64,000 nucleotides of DNA, taken from positions 10,483,577 through 10,547,576 of the forward strand of contig NZ_CP107995.1 of NCBI RefSeq assembly GCF_036116635.1, given 5' to 3'. This stretch comes from Amycolatopsis sp. NBC_00345 (lineage in GTDB: Bacteria; Actinomycetota; Actinomycetes; Mycobacteriales; Pseudonocardiaceae). Made by a program: the position numbers and the translations under genes. Shown piece after piece: positions 1 through 8,787 of the stretch; positions within the stretch are counted from its first letter, which is position 1; each line of letters starts with the position of its first letter. The notes under the pieces are model-generated. The model was given only the letters and a program-made list of their open reading frames with translations. It ran no database searches and was not told the DNA's origin.

Positions 1-605
1 TGGTCGGCCTCGTCGAGGGCGATGAAGTTGCAGTCGCCCAGCGACGCGGTGCCCTGCCGGACGTGGTCCGAAAGGCGGCCGGGGGTCGCGATGAGCAGGT
101 CGACGCCACGGGAAAGCGCGTCGGCCTGGCGGGTGAAGGCCATGCCGCCGACGGCCGTGCGGCACCACAGGCCGAGCGACTTGGCCAGCGGGGTCAGCGA
201 GTCCGCCACCTGCATGGCGAGCTCACGGGTGGGCACGAGCACCAGCGCGCGGGGGCGCTTGGGCCGGGCCCGGCCGCCGTTGAGCCGGGCCAGCATGGCC
301 AGGCCGAACGCCAGCGTCTTGCCCGAACCGGTCTGCGCGCGGCCCAGCACGTCGCGGCCCGCGAGCGCGTCCGGGATGGTGGCGGACTGGATCGGGAACG
401 GCGAGTTGATGCCCGCCTCGGCCAACGCGCGCAGCAGCTCCTCGGGGAGCCCCAGCTGGGCGAAGGTCTTGGTGGCCACTGTCTCGACGGCGTCGTCGCG
501 CAGCATGCCCTCGCCGCCACCAGCCGGGCGCTGCCGCGGCTTGCGGTCGGGACGGCCCGCGTGGGCGGACGTCGATGAGTGACCGGAGTTGAACGTGACT
601 GTCAC
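1..605 (-). CDS. DEAD-box ATP-dependent RNA helicase, N-terminal part (runs off the window)
   Basis: This is the first ~201 residues of an ATP-dependent RNA helicase, a class that unwinds RNA duplexes during ribosome assembly, decay or cold adaptation. The frame shows a Q motif (FAQLGLPEELLRAL...PFPIQ, residues ~48-72), motif I AQTGSGKT, motif Ia PTRELAMQV, TPGR, and ends at ALDEAD, where the window stops. The C-terminal RecA-like half lies outside. I chose the GTG start at 605 because a GAGAGG Shine-Dalgarno sits 5 bases upstream. An internal ATG at residue 34 is the alternative and would skip a basic, low-complexity leader. The gene lies downstream of the RIO1-type kinase on the same strand, about 330 bases away, so it probably has its own promoter. 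The family call is sure; the subfamily (DeaD, RhlE or other) cannot be decided without the rest. Confidence 0.93.
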   Translation of the reverse strand, partial: MTVTFNSGHSSTSAHAGRPDRKPRQRPAGGGEGMLRDDAVETVATKTFAQLGLPEELLRALAEAGINSPFPIQSATIPDALAGRDVLGRAQTGSGKTLAFGLAMLARLNGGRARPKRPRALVLVPTRELAMQVADSLTPLAKSLGLWCRTAVGGMAFTRQADALSRGVDLLIATPGRLSDHVRQGTASLGDCNFIALDEAD

Positions 606-933
606 AAATGCCTCTCGGACGTGGTACGTCGCAAGGGAGGCCCGGGCTGCCCGCGCGCAGGCAGGGCAAGATGGTGTGCGGTGGGCTTTCACAGGGACGG
701 ACCCGGCACGCCATGTCGTGACCGACATCGAGCGCCGATGGATAGTGCTTCGGATTCACCGCGAGCCCGTATGTGAGCTTTGGAGGCGACGGACACCAAC
801 TCATCCACGCCGCCGGTTGCGGTCTGTACATACTGTACCGGAGCCGGGGCTTCGACTTCGCACCCAGGCCCACGGTTGTGGGCGGCGTCTCGGGGGTGTC
901 CTGCGCCACAGCCCCCGCGACGCCGCCCCGCGG
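606..933. other. Intergenic region upstream of the helicase
   Basis: These 328 bases lie between the 3' end of the RIO1-like kinase gene and the start of the helicase gene, both on the minus strand. The stretch is less GC-biased than the flanking genes, as expected for a promoter and 5' leader. I see no convincing ORF, tRNA or long hairpin. Reading frames crossing it are extensions of antisense shadows. Confidence 0.5.
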
Positions 934-1884
934 TCAGCCGAGGCCGGCCGCGAAGATCAGCTCTTCGACCAGATCCTCGGCCGCGATGACGTGTTCCGGC
1001 AGGCCACGGGCCTGGAACCAGCCGGCCAGGTTACGCACGTCGCGGGCCAGGAACTCGCGCCCGCCGGGGTTCGCGACGAGGTCCACCACCTGGGGCAGGT
1101 CGATCACCATCAGGTGGCCCTCGTGCACCAGCAGGTTGTACGCCGAGAGGTCACCGTGTGCGACGCCCTGGCCGGCCAGCAGCTCCAGCGCCGCGGTCGC
1201 CTGGGCCCAGAGGTCGGCCAGCTCGTCCGGCCCCGGGCGGAGCTGGGCGAGCCGGGGCGCCGCCGGGCCGTCGGCGTCGCCGAGGAATTCGAGCAACAGC
1301 TCGGTGCCGTTTCGCTGCACCGGGTACGGCACCGGCGCGCCGACCGTCCACAATCGACTCAACGCGGCGAACTCGGCCACCGCCCACTGCTCCGCGATCA
1401 GGTTGCGGCCGAACGAGCTGCGGTTGGACATCGCGCGCATCTCGCGGGAGCGGCGCATCCGCCTGCCCTCGAGGTACCCGGCGTCACGGTGGAACAGCTT
1501 GTGCTCGTCGCTGCGGAACCGCTTGGCGGCGAGCAGCACGCCGTCCGTGCCCGGCAGGCCGCGCCGCAGCAGGTGGACGTCGGCCTCCTTGCCGGTCTTG
1601 AGCACGCCGAGTTCGGTGTCGACCGCGCCGAGGCCGGTGACCACCCAGTCCGGCGTCGGGTGCGGGCCGCGCTCGGCGTCGTCCCAGGTGGTCCAGCGAT
1701 CGGCGCCGTCCGGCAGCTCGGTCTCGGTGTAGGCGTCGTCGCGCAGCCGGGTGAGGCGGACGCGCTCGCCCTCGGTGAGCCGGCCGCGGCGGGCCGGCGC
1801 GGGCTCGTGGTCGGACCGGCGGCCGCGGCGGGCCGGGCGGTCGTCGAAGGAGTCGGAAAAGTCTTCGAAATCGTGCTGACGCAC
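934..1884 (-). CDS. RIO1-family atypical serine kinase
   Basis: A 316-residue RIO-type protein kinase. After an acidic and basic leader (residues 1-50), the catalytic domain shows the nucleotide-binding segment TGKEADVHLL (~97-106), a lysine in LAAKRF, the catalytic loop VAHGDLSAYNLLV and the metal-binding loop MVIDLPQVVD. These are the hallmark RIO motifs: the HGDLS..N loop and the IDLPQ that replaces the DFG of ordinary kinases. In archaea and eukaryotes RIO1 acts in small-subunit ribosome maturation; the role of the bacterial versions is poorly known. The GTG start at 1884 has GAGGAG about 10 bases upstream. Its neighbour on the same strand is a DEAD-box helicase, which fits an RNA or ribosome-biogenesis theme, but that link is inference. 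Family call is firm. Confidence 0.9.
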   Translation of the reverse strand: MRQHDFEDFSDSFDDRPARRGRRSDHEPAPARRGRLTEGERVRLTRLRDDAYTETELPDGADRWTTWDDAERGPHPTPDWVVTGLGAVDTELGVLKTGKEADVHLLRRGLPGTDGVLLAAKRFRSDEHKLFHRDAGYLEGRRMRRSREMRAMSNRSSFGRNLIAEQWAVAEFAALSRLWTVGAPVPYPVQRNGTELLLEFLGDADGPAAPRLAQLRPGPDELADLWAQATAALELLAGQGVAHGDLSAYNLLVHEGHLMVIDLPQVVDLVANPGGREFLARDVRNLAGWFQARGLPEHVIAAEDLVEELIFAAGLG

Positions 1885-2095
1885 TGGTGGGTTCTCCTCG
1901 ATCAGGGTGCCCCACCGGGCGAGCGCGAAGCTCTAGCCGCGAGGGGCGGGCGGAAGTGGGCAGGACTGCGCCCGGAAGTTCTCCACAACGCACCTCCTCG
2001 CCCTCGGCTCCGCCGGCTCCCTGGCCGGTCCCGCGCAGTCTGCCGGGGCGCGCGGGACTCGCGCAATCGAATTACCGGGCCCTAGCCTTCGGACC

Positions 2096-3625
2096 ATGGA
2101 TTACGACGCGGTGATCGTGGGCGGCGGGCACAACGGCCTGGTGGCGGCCGCTTATCTGGCGCGGGCGGGCCGGTCGGTCCTCGTGCTGGAGCGGCGGGAC
2201 GAGACGGGCGGCGCGGCGGTGTCGTTCCGCGCCTTCGACGGGGTCGACGTGCGGCTGTCCCGGTACTCCTACCTGGTCAGCCTGCTGCCCCGGAAGATCG
2301 TCGCGGACCTGGGGCTCGACATCGTGCTGCGGCGGCGCCGGATGTCGTCCTACACCCCGTCCGGCACCACGGGTCTCCTTGTCGACACGGGTGACGAGGA
2401 GCGCACGGCCGCGGCCTTCCGCGCCGTCACGGGGTCCACAAAGGACTACGACGCCTGGCGCCGGTTCTATGCGCTGGCCGGGAAGGTCGCGGCGCGGACG
2501 TTCGACACGCTCACCTCGCCGTTGCCCAGCCGGGACGAGCTGCGGGCGCGGATCGGCGACGACGAGGCGTGGTCCATGTTCTTCGAACGGCCGATCGGGG
2601 AGACGCTCACCGGGCTGTTCGACGACGACACCGTGCGCGGCGTTGTCCTCACCGACGCGCTGATCGGCACCTTCGCCCCCGCGGCCGCTGAAGACCTGCG
2701 GCAGAACCGCTGCCTGCTGTATCACCTGATCGGCAACGGCAGGGGCGACTGGGACGTCCCGGTCGGCGGGATGGGCGCGGTCACGGGCGCGCTGGCGGAC
2801 GCCGCGCGGCAGGCCGGCGCCACGCTCGTCACCGGCGCTGAGGTGCAGTCGGTGACGCCTGACGGTTCAGTGCGCTACACGCTGGAGGGCGCGTCACGGG
2901 TCGTCTCGGCCGGGCACGTGCTGGCGAACGTCGCGCCGCGCACGCTCGCGCGGCTGCTCGGTGAAGTCGGTGAGGAGCCGGAAGAGGCGCCGGAGGGCGC
3001 GCAGCTGAAGGTCAACATGGTGCTCTCGCGGCTGCCCCGGCTGCGTGACGCGAGCGTCGACCCGCGCGACGCGTTCGGCGGCACGTTCCACGTCAACGAG
3101 ACGTTCTCGCAGCTGGAGACCGCGTACGCCGAGGCGGCCGCCGGGCGGATCCCGGCGCTGCCGCCGTGCGAGATCTACTGCCACTCGCTCACCGACCCGT
3201 CGATCCTCGGCCCGGCGGAGCGCGCGGCGGGCGTCCAGACGCTCACGCTCTTCGGGCTGCACATGCCGGCGCGGCTGTTCGAGGCGGACAACGACGCGGC
3301 GCGGGCCGAAGCACTGCGCGCGACGCTGGCGTCCCTGAACAGCGTGCTGGCTGAGCCGATCGAGGACTGCCTGCTGCGGGATCGGGCCGGGCGCCCGTGC
3401 GTCGAGGCGAAGACGCCGCTGGACCTGGAGGCGGAGCTGGGGCTGCCGCGCGGGCACATCTTCCATCGCGACCTGTCGTGGCCGTTTTCGGACTTGGCCG
3501 CCGGGACCTGGGGCGTCGAGACGGCGCACCCGCGGGTGCTGCTGTGCGGCGCGGGCGCAGTCCGGGGCGGCGGGGTGAGCGGGATCCCCGGCCACAACGC
3601 GGCGATGGCGGTGCTGGGCGGCTGA
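2096..3625 (+). CDS. FAD-dependent oxidoreductase of the phytoene-desaturase/PYROXD2 type
   Basis: A 509-residue flavoprotein. The N-terminus carries the FAD-binding Rossmann motif DAVIVGGGHNGLVAAAYLA followed by an acidic beta-strand end (VLVLERRDETGGAA), the arrangement of CrtI-like amine oxidases and of PYROXD2 relatives. Near the C-terminus, GAGAVRGGGVSGIPGHNAA matches the second flavin contact of this superfamily. Length is normal for the group. No carotenoid genes (crtB, crtE) stand nearby, so a role in carotenoid synthesis is not supported and the substrate is unknown. It is divergent from the RIO1-like gene across ~210 bases that should hold both promoters. A second, unrelated FAD oxidoreductase follows on the same strand after 83 bases. 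Confidence 0.85.
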   Translation: MDYDAVIVGGGHNGLVAAAYLARAGRSVLVLERRDETGGAAVSFRAFDGVDVRLSRYSYLVSLLPRKIVADLGLDIVLRRRRMSSYTPSGTTGLLVDTGDEERTAAAFRAVTGSTKDYDAWRRFYALAGKVAARTFDTLTSPLPSRDELRARIGDDEAWSMFFERPIGETLTGLFDDDTVRGVVLTDALIGTFAPAAAEDLRQNRCLLYHLIGNGRGDWDVPVGGMGAVTGALADAARQAGATLVTGAEVQSVTPDGSVRYTLEGASRVVSAGHVLANVAPRTLARLLGEVGEEPEEAPEGAQLKVNMVLSRLPRLRDASVDPRDAFGGTFHVNETFSQLETAYAEAAAGRIPALPPCEIYCHSLTDPSILGPAERAAGVQTLTLFGLHMPARLFEADNDAARAEALRATLASLNSVLAEPIEDCLLRDRAGRPCVEAKTPLDLEAELGLPRGHIFHRDLSWPFSDLAAGTWGVETAHPRVLLCGAGAVRGGGVSGIPGHNAAMAVLGG

Positions 3626-3708
3626 GTCCGGGCTGGTGGCGCGGGCGTTGGCTGGGCCGTGCCGGGCACGGCTCGACGGCGCGGTGCGGAGCGGGCACTG
3701 TGGTGACC

Positions 3709-4857
3709 ATGCGCGTGATCGTGATCGGCAGTGGGATCGGTGGAGCGGCGGCGGCGTACCACCTCGCCGCGCGGGGTGCGGACGCCGTGGTGGTGGACGC
3801 GCCCCGGCCGGGCGTCGCCACGGAGGCGGGCGCCGGGATCGTCAGCCCGTGGACCTCGGGCTGGGACAACAAGGTCTACCCGCTGGCGGCGGCCGCGGGG
3901 GCGTACTACCCGGAGCTGGCGGCGGCGCTGGCGGAGGAGGGCCAGGACACGTCGTACGAGGTCGTCGGCGGCATGGTGGTGTCGGCGTCGGAGACCGAGC
4001 TGGACGAGGCGGAGGCGCGGCTGCTCGCGCGCGTCGCGGACGCCCCCGGCGCGGGCCAGGTCAGCCGCCTCGACCCGGCCCAGGCGCGCGCGCTGTTCCC
4101 GCCGCTCGCCCCGGACCTCGCCGCCGTCCACCTCTCCGGCGCGGGCCGCGTGGACGGCCGCCGGATCCGCCGGGCCCTGATCGCCGCCGCGAAACGGCGC
4201 GGCGCCCGTTTCGTGCGGGCAGTGGCCTCCTTGCTGCCGAACGTTTCCGCCGCTGGGCCGGACACGCGTGACGAGCTGGTCGCCCGTAATGGCCAGTGGC
4301 GAGTGACCGCCGGTGGTGAGGAACTGGTCGCCGACGCGGTGGTGCTCTCGGCAGGGGCGTGGTCGGCCGCGGTGGCCGAGCCGTTGGGGGTTGTCGTTCC
4401 GGTGGCGCCGCAGCGGGGGCAGATCACCCACTTCGACCTGCCGGGCACGGACACGGCCGCGTGGCCGGTCGTGCTGCCGCGGTCGAGCCACTACCTGCTG
4501 TCGTTCCCGGACGGCCACGTCGTCGCCGGGGCGACGCGCGAGACCGGCTCCGGCTTCGACCACCGCGTGACGGCGGCCGGGCAGCGCGAGGTGCTCGACC
4601 ACGCCCTCGCCGTGGCGCCGGGCCTCGCCGACGGCACACTCGCCGAGACCCGCATCGGCTTCCGCCCCGCGACGCCCGACACGCTGCCGCTGCTCGGCGC
4701 CGTCGACGGCCACCCCGGCCTGTGGCTCGCGACCGGCTTCGGCCCGGCCGGGCTCACCCTCGCGCCGTACGCCGGAAAGCTGATGGCCGACCTGGTACTC
4801 GGCGGCGACGTCCCGGCGGACCTGCTCGCGCCGTGCTCGCCAGCCCGGTTCGGCTGA
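3709..4857 (+). CDS. FAD-dependent oxidoreductase, DAO (D-amino-acid oxidase) family
   Basis: A 382-residue flavoenzyme of the DAO fold. It starts with MRVIVIGSGIGGAAAAYHLA, a standard dinucleotide-binding motif, and ends with GLWLATGFGPAGLTLAPYAG, the second FAD-contact segment typical of glycine oxidase, D-amino-acid dehydrogenase and related deaminating oxidoreductases. The open frame extends upstream, but similarity begins at the ATG at 3709; a GTG two codons earlier is possible. It probably oxidises an amino or imino acid, but the substrate cannot be read from sequence. It may be co-transcribed with the upstream flavoprotein gene (83-base gap). Family call is strong; specificity unknown. 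Confidence 0.85.
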   Translation: MRVIVIGSGIGGAAAAYHLAARGADAVVVDAPRPGVATEAGAGIVSPWTSGWDNKVYPLAAAAGAYYPELAAALAEEGQDTSYEVVGGMVVSASETELDEAEARLLARVADAPGAGQVSRLDPAQARALFPPLAPDLAAVHLSGAGRVDGRRIRRALIAAAKRRGARFVRAVASLLPNVSAAGPDTRDELVARNGQWRVTAGGEELVADAVVLSAGAWSAAVAEPLGVVVPVAPQRGQITHFDLPGTDTAAWPVVLPRSSHYLLSFPDGHVVAGATRETGSGFDHRVTAAGQREVLDHALAVAPGLADGTLAETRIGFRPATPDTLPLLGAVDGHPGLWLATGFGPAGLTLAPYAGKLMADLVLGGDVPADLLAPCSPARFG

Positions 4858-4899
4858 CCACAGCCGGTTGGCTGGAGTCTTGAGGCGGGCGTCGGACCG

Positions 4900-5643
4900 T
4901 CAGCCGGTGAGGAGTTCCAGGCTGTGGTCGCCGGTGCGCTCGACGGTCAGGCCCGCCTTGGCGATCACCTTCACCAGCTGGTCCACAGTGGACGGATCGG
5001 CACGGGTGGTGGCCAGTACCGCGGCCAGCCGGCCCTTGTAGGCCTTGTTGAAGTGGCTCACCGTGGTGCGGTTGCCGTGGGCGTCCTCCGTCACCACGCG
5101 GACGGTCACCGCGTCCGGGCGCAGCCGCGCGAACGCCGCGTAGGTGCCCGAGCGCAGGTCCACCACGAGGCCGTCGATGCCCTGCAGCACCGGCTCCAGC
5201 ACGGGTTTCCACAGCCCGCGCACGGTGCCCAGCGCGGGCACGGAGTTGCCGCCGGAAAGCCGGTACGCGGGAATCGGGTCGGTCGCGGAGACCACGCCGA
5301 ACAGCGCCGACGTCACGGCGAGGCGGCGGTGCGCCTTTTCCAGGCCCGCGCGGGTGAAGCTCTTCATGTCGAGCGCGTCGTAGAGCACGCCGGTGTAGCG
5401 GCGTAGCGCAGGCAGCGTCGGGGAGGTCCAGAGCTGCGCGTTGCGCGTGACCTCGTCGCGCTGGCGTTCGGAGATGCCGAGGGTGGCCAGGCTGGCGGGG
5501 ACGTCGCGGGCCAGCTCGACGAGCGCGTCCGCGAGCTTGGCCCGTACGGGGTTCAGCTCGGGGAAGGACAGCGCACCGTGGTCGAGCGGCGGGCCGCCGC
5601 CGCCGTCGGCTTTGGTCTCGGAAGGGGGGAGCAGCACCAGCAC
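4900..5643 (-). CDS. yaaA: YaaA (DUF328) family peroxide-stress protein
   Basis: About 247 residues matching the YaaA/UPF0246 family. Visible landmarks are the N-terminal LLPPSETK segment, RYTGVLYDALD in the first third, and the C-terminal TVSHFNKAYKGRL stretch with its basic residues. In E. coli YaaA limits intracellular iron during peroxide stress and has been reported to bind DNA. The open frame runs 51 codons further upstream, but the family N-terminus is at the GTG at 5643, and the extension would run into the promoter of the divergent acetyltransferase gene, so I start here. The length agrees with E. coli YaaA (about 258). It is convergent with the upstream oxidoreductase gene (42-base gap). 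Confidence 0.88.
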   Translation of the reverse strand: MLVLLPPSETKADGGGGPPLDHGALSFPELNPVRAKLADALVELARDVPASLATLGISERQRDEVTRNAQLWTSPTLPALRRYTGVLYDALDMKSFTRAGLEKAHRRLAVTSALFGVVSATDPIPAYRLSGGNSVPALGTVRGLWKPVLEPVLQGIDGLVVDLRSGTYAAFARLRPDAVTVRVVTEDAHGNRTTVSHFNKAYKGRLAAVLATTRADPSTVDQLVKVIAKAGLTVERTGDHSLELLTG

Positions 5644-5710
5644 GGAAACCAGCGTAGCCGCGGCGTAATCCGGGTGCGGCGGCCGCTTCCCCCGGCTTAC
5701 GCTGCCCGGC

Positions 5711-6670
5711 ATGGATCTCACCTGGCGGCCGCTGAAGCTCGAGGACTCGGAGCAGCTCGCGGTCCTGTTCGCCGCTGCCCAGGACGTCGACTGCACCGGC
5801 GAGCACTACAGCGTCGAAGACCTGCGCGAGGAACTCGACGCGCCGAACATCGACCTGCCGACCGGCTCGGTCGGCGCGTGGGCGGCGGACCGGCTGGTGA
5901 GCTACGCCGCGGTCGGCCGCCGCGACCTCGCCGACCCGGTGGACATGCCGCGCGTCGAGACGCTGACGCACCCGGACTTCCGCACTCGCGAGGTCGCGGA
6001 TCACCTCATGACCTGGTTGCTCGACGCGGGCAAGCGCGTGCACGAGCAGTTCTTCCCGCAGGCGCCGCTGGAACTGCACGCGACCGTGCACGAGAACGAG
6101 CATTGGTATGCCGGGGCGCTCACCCGCGCGGGCTACCGGCGCGCTCGCACCTTCGTCGAGATGCGCGCCGACCTCGCCGAGCTGCCGTCGATGAAGCCGC
6201 TTCCGGAGGGCTACGAGGTGGTGGGCTTCGAGGACAGTTACAACGACCTCACCCGCGAAGCGCGCAACGAGGTCTTCGCCGACCACTGGGGCAGCGCACT
6301 ACTGTCGCCCGAAGCCTGGCGACACCGGATCACGGGTTCGAAGGACTTCCAGGCCGACCTGTCGTACTTGGTCCTCACTCCGTCTCGCGACCGAGTGCTG
6401 GCGTTCGTCCTGAGCGCCTTCATCGCTTCCGAAGCCGCGGCCACGGGCGTGCGCGAGCTGTACGTGGAGTACGTCGGTACGCGCGCCGAGCTGCGGGGGC
6501 TGGGCATCGCGTCGGCGTTGCTGGGCCACACCCTGGTGCAGGCGCGTGCGAAGGGTTTCGAGAAGTCGGCTCTTTCGGTGGACACGACCAACTCCGCGCT
6601 CGGCGTCTACGAACGGTGCGGCTACCGGGTCGCCGACACCCGCTTCGGGTACGTGTTGCCGGTCAGTTGA
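5711..6670 (+). CDS. GNAT-family N-acetyltransferase with two GNAT domains
   Basis: A 319-residue protein that looks like two GNAT folds in tandem, as in mycothiol synthase MshD and its relatives. The C-terminal half has the acetyl-CoA pyrophosphate loop (VGTRAELRGLGIASALL, about residues 256-272) and the later N..LGVYERCGYR segment that closes the cofactor pocket. The N-terminal half keeps the fold but has no clear acetyl-CoA loop, so it is probably structural or binds substrate. The acceptor substrate is not identifiable; I do not call it mshD because such two-domain GNATs are numerous in actinomycetes. Its stop codon overlaps the 3' end of the convergent dehydrogenase gene by 8 bases. Confidence 0.85.
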   Translation: MDLTWRPLKLEDSEQLAVLFAAAQDVDCTGEHYSVEDLREELDAPNIDLPTGSVGAWAADRLVSYAAVGRRDLADPVDMPRVETLTHPDFRTREVADHLMTWLLDAGKRVHEQFFPQAPLELHATVHENEHWYAGALTRAGYRRARTFVEMRADLAELPSMKPLPEGYEVVGFEDSYNDLTREARNEVFADHWGSALLSPEAWRHRITGSKDFQADLSYLVLTPSRDRVLAFVLSAFIASEAAATGVRELYVEYVGTRAELRGLGIASALLGHTLVQARAKGFEKSALSVDTTNSALGVYERCGYRVADTRFGYVLPVS

Positions 6671-7571
6671 CCAGGTTGAGCATCGGCGCGCCGGTGGCGA
6701 AGCGGCGGAGCTGGTCGGCCACCAGTCGCTTGGCGCGGGGGTAGAACGAGGCCGAGCCGCCAGCGACGTGGGGGGTGAGGATCACGCCGGGGACCGTCCA
6801 CAGTGGATGGTCGGAGGGCAGCGGCTCGGGGTCGACCACGTCGAGGGCCGCGCGCAGGCGGCCGGCGGCGGTCTCAGCGAGCAGGGCGCCGGTGTCGATC
6901 GCGGTGCCGCGGCCGACGTTGACCACCAGCGCGCCGTCCGGCAGCGCGGCGAGCTCGGGCGCGCCGATCAGGCCGCGGGTGGCCGGGGTGTCGGGCAGGA
7001 TCAGTACGACGATGTCGGCGGAGGGCAGCAGCGCGGGCAGCTCCGCGATGCCGCGCACGTCCTCGTCGGGCCGAGCCCGGCTCGCGACGCGCGTGACCAC
7101 GGCCTCGGCCGCGACCAGCTGCCGCTCGATCGCATGGCCGATCGAGCCGTACCCGACCAGCAGCACACGGCTGTCGGCGAGCGAACGCGTGTGCTCCCGC
7201 GCCCACGTGCCCGTCGCCTGCTGCGCGAACCACCGCGGCAGGTCCCGCTGCGCCGCATGGACCAGCGCCAACGTGTGCTCGGCGACGCTCAGGTCGTGCA
7301 GCCCGCGCCCGTTCGCCAGCCGGACGCCCTCGGGCAGCAACGGCAGCAACGTCTCGACCCCCGCCGACAACGACTGCACCACCCGCAACGCCGGCAACCG
7401 CCCGATCAGCTTCGCCGGCTCCGCACCGCTGTCGTACGGGAGCACGTAGAACTCGACCCCGCTCAGGTCCTCCCCGTCCTCCCCAGACAGCGGCCCGCCC
7501 CGATACCAGGCGGCGGCGAGCCCTTCGGGCAGCTCGATGTCGGTCCAGGGCAGCAGCACACGCGGGGTCAC
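6663..7571 (-). CDS. D-isomer-specific 2-hydroxyacid dehydrogenase (NAD-dependent)
   Basis: A 302-residue oxidoreductase that interconverts a 2-hydroxyacid and a 2-ketoacid. The NAD-binding domain is marked by VLLVGYGSIGHAIERQL. The catalytic residues are all visible: Arg in VVNVGRGTAIDT, Glu in VVDPEPLPSDHPLW and His in LTPHVAGGS. I place the start at the GTG at 7571 because the longer open frame upstream is composed of the repetitive DNA that follows and encodes low-complexity peptide. A GTG three codons upstream is an alternative. Substrate is unknown (glyoxylate, phosphoglycerate-like and others are possible). The 3' end overlaps the convergent acetyltransferase gene. Confidence 0.9.
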   Translation of the reverse strand: MTPRVLLPWTDIELPEGLAAAWYRGGPLSGEDGEDLSGVEFYVLPYDSGAEPAKLIGRLPALRVVQSLSAGVETLLPLLPEGVRLANGRGLHDLSVAEHTLALVHAAQRDLPRWFAQQATGTWAREHTRSLADSRVLLVGYGSIGHAIERQLVAAEAVVTRVASRARPDEDVRGIAELPALLPSADIVVLILPDTPATRGLIGAPELAALPDGALVVNVGRGTAIDTGALLAETAAGRLRAALDVVDPEPLPSDHPLWTVPGVILTPHVAGGSASFYPRAKRLVADQLRRFATGAPMLNLVN

Positions 7572-7634
7572 GCTCCCCACGCTAATTGCGCGACGGTCTC
7601 GGCTCTGTTGGGGGTGGGGGAGTGGGTGCTTCGG

Positions 7635-7900
7635 CCGCCTGGGCGCGGGCAGCGCGGGCTGCGGCAACGCACGCTCCGGCACGCATGCCCCCGCAAGGCG
7701 GGCCTCGGCGGTGCGGGCCTCGGCAACGCAGGTCTGGTCAACGTACGCTCCAGCAACGCAGGCTTCGCGGCGCGGGCGTCAAGCAACGCATGCCCCGGCA
7801 GCGCAGGCGTCTAGCAACGCGCGTCGGCAACGCAGGCCTCGGCAATGCAGGCTTTTAGCAGCGCCGGTCGGCGGTGCGGGCGTCGGCAATACCCGCGCGC
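7635..7900. repeat. Degenerate ~16-bp tandem repeat array
   Basis: About 265 bases made of imperfect copies of a ~16-base unit of the form CGGCAACGCAGGCCTC, with drift in almost every copy (GGCAATGCAGGC, GGTCAACGTACGC, GGCAGCGCAGGC). All six frames give arginine/alanine-rich low-complexity peptide with no known fold, so I do not call a gene. It lies just upstream of the 2-hydroxyacid dehydrogenase start. Confidence 0.6.
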
Positions 7901-8029
7901 CAGCAGCCAGCGAGCGTCAGCGCTGGGCGGGTGACCTCGTCTCCGCGTCGGCTGCGCGAGCCTCGGCTTGTGAACCCGGTCAGCCGCTGACTTTGCAGCC
8001 GGTCACAGCCATCGCGATGGCTGCCGCCC

Positions 8030-8290
8030 GTCGCAGCCGACTGCAGCCGCAGCTCGTCACCGCCGCAGCCTCGCGGCCTCGCCGTCGCGCCCGCGGCACA
8101 ACCGCTGCCGCTCACCAACTCCGCAGCTCGCAGCTCGCCGCTACGGCCGAAGCTCACCACCGCTCCCGCAGCACGCTCCCGCAGCTCGTCGCTCTCGCGG
8201 CCCGCCGCCGCAGCTCGCAGCCACGGCTGAAGCTCACCGCCGCTCCCGCGGCACACCGCCGCCGCTCACCAGCACTGCCGCACCCGTCAC
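8030..8290. repeat. Second low-complexity block with an ~80-bp imperfect duplication
   Basis: This block is rich in CGCAGCTCGCAGC-type sequence and contains an ~80-base imperfect duplication: ACGGCCGAAGCTCACC begins at 8143 and ACGGCTGAAGCTCACC at 8223, both followed by a CCGCTCCCGC stretch. Together with the previous array it fills most of the 7572-8306 gap. The remaining bases between them show no gene. Confidence 0.5.
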
Positions 8291-8306
8291 CTCACCTCAC
8301 TTCACC

Positions 8307-8663
8307 TCAATGGGCCCCAGCCCCCGCCACGCAGAACTCGTTCCCCTCCGGATCCGCCAGCACCGTCCACGCCACCCCAGGCTGGCTGTGCCGGGCCTGC
8401 TCGGCCGCGCCGAGCGACACCAGGCGTTTCACCTCAGCCTCAGGATCGGGAGCCCCGAAGTCCACGTGCACCCGGTTCTTCCCCGCCCGTGGTTCCGGTA
8501 CCTGCTGGAACGCCATCGCGGGCCCACCGCCCTCGGGGCGCGCGAGTATGACGAACGGCCCGTAATCGGCCTCGACCGTGACGCCCAGTGCCGCCGTCCA
8601 GAACTCGGCGAGACCCTGGGGGTTCGCGCAGTCGATCGTGATCATGCCCAGCTCGAGTGCCAT
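8307..8663 (-). CDS. VOC/glyoxalase-like domain protein
   Basis: A 118-residue single-domain vicinal-oxygen-chelate protein. The motif order is typical: LGMITIDCANPQGLAEFW at the N-terminus, a central RVHVDFGAPDPEAEVKRL segment and the C-terminal WTVLADPEGNEFCV. This subgroup is common in actinomycetes and usually of unknown function; relatives include glyoxalase I, dioxygenases and bleomycin-type resistance proteins. The ATG at 8663 is preferred over one ten codons upstream because the family N-terminus begins here. It is divergent from proS across about 125 bases. Confidence 0.85.
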   Translation of the reverse strand: MALELGMITIDCANPQGLAEFWTAALGVTVEADYGPFVILARPEGGGPAMAFQQVPEPRAGKNRVHVDFGAPDPEAEVKRLVSLGAAEQARHSQPGVAWTVLADPEGNEFCVAGAGAH

Positions 8664-8787
8664 GCCCGCGACGCTAGCGGCCACCACCGACAAAACCGGG
8701 GGCCGCGGATAACCCGTTGGAGGGAGACGGCGGGGGTTGACTACGCTGTGCCAAACGTCTAGGCCCGCTCAGCGCAGGGAGTTCGCA

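Noticed and set aside
7537..8565. A 342-codon open frame in the repeat gap
   Set aside because: It is low-complexity Arg/Ala/Ser peptide from repeats, and it overlaps the VOC gene and the dehydrogenase start on the opposite strand.
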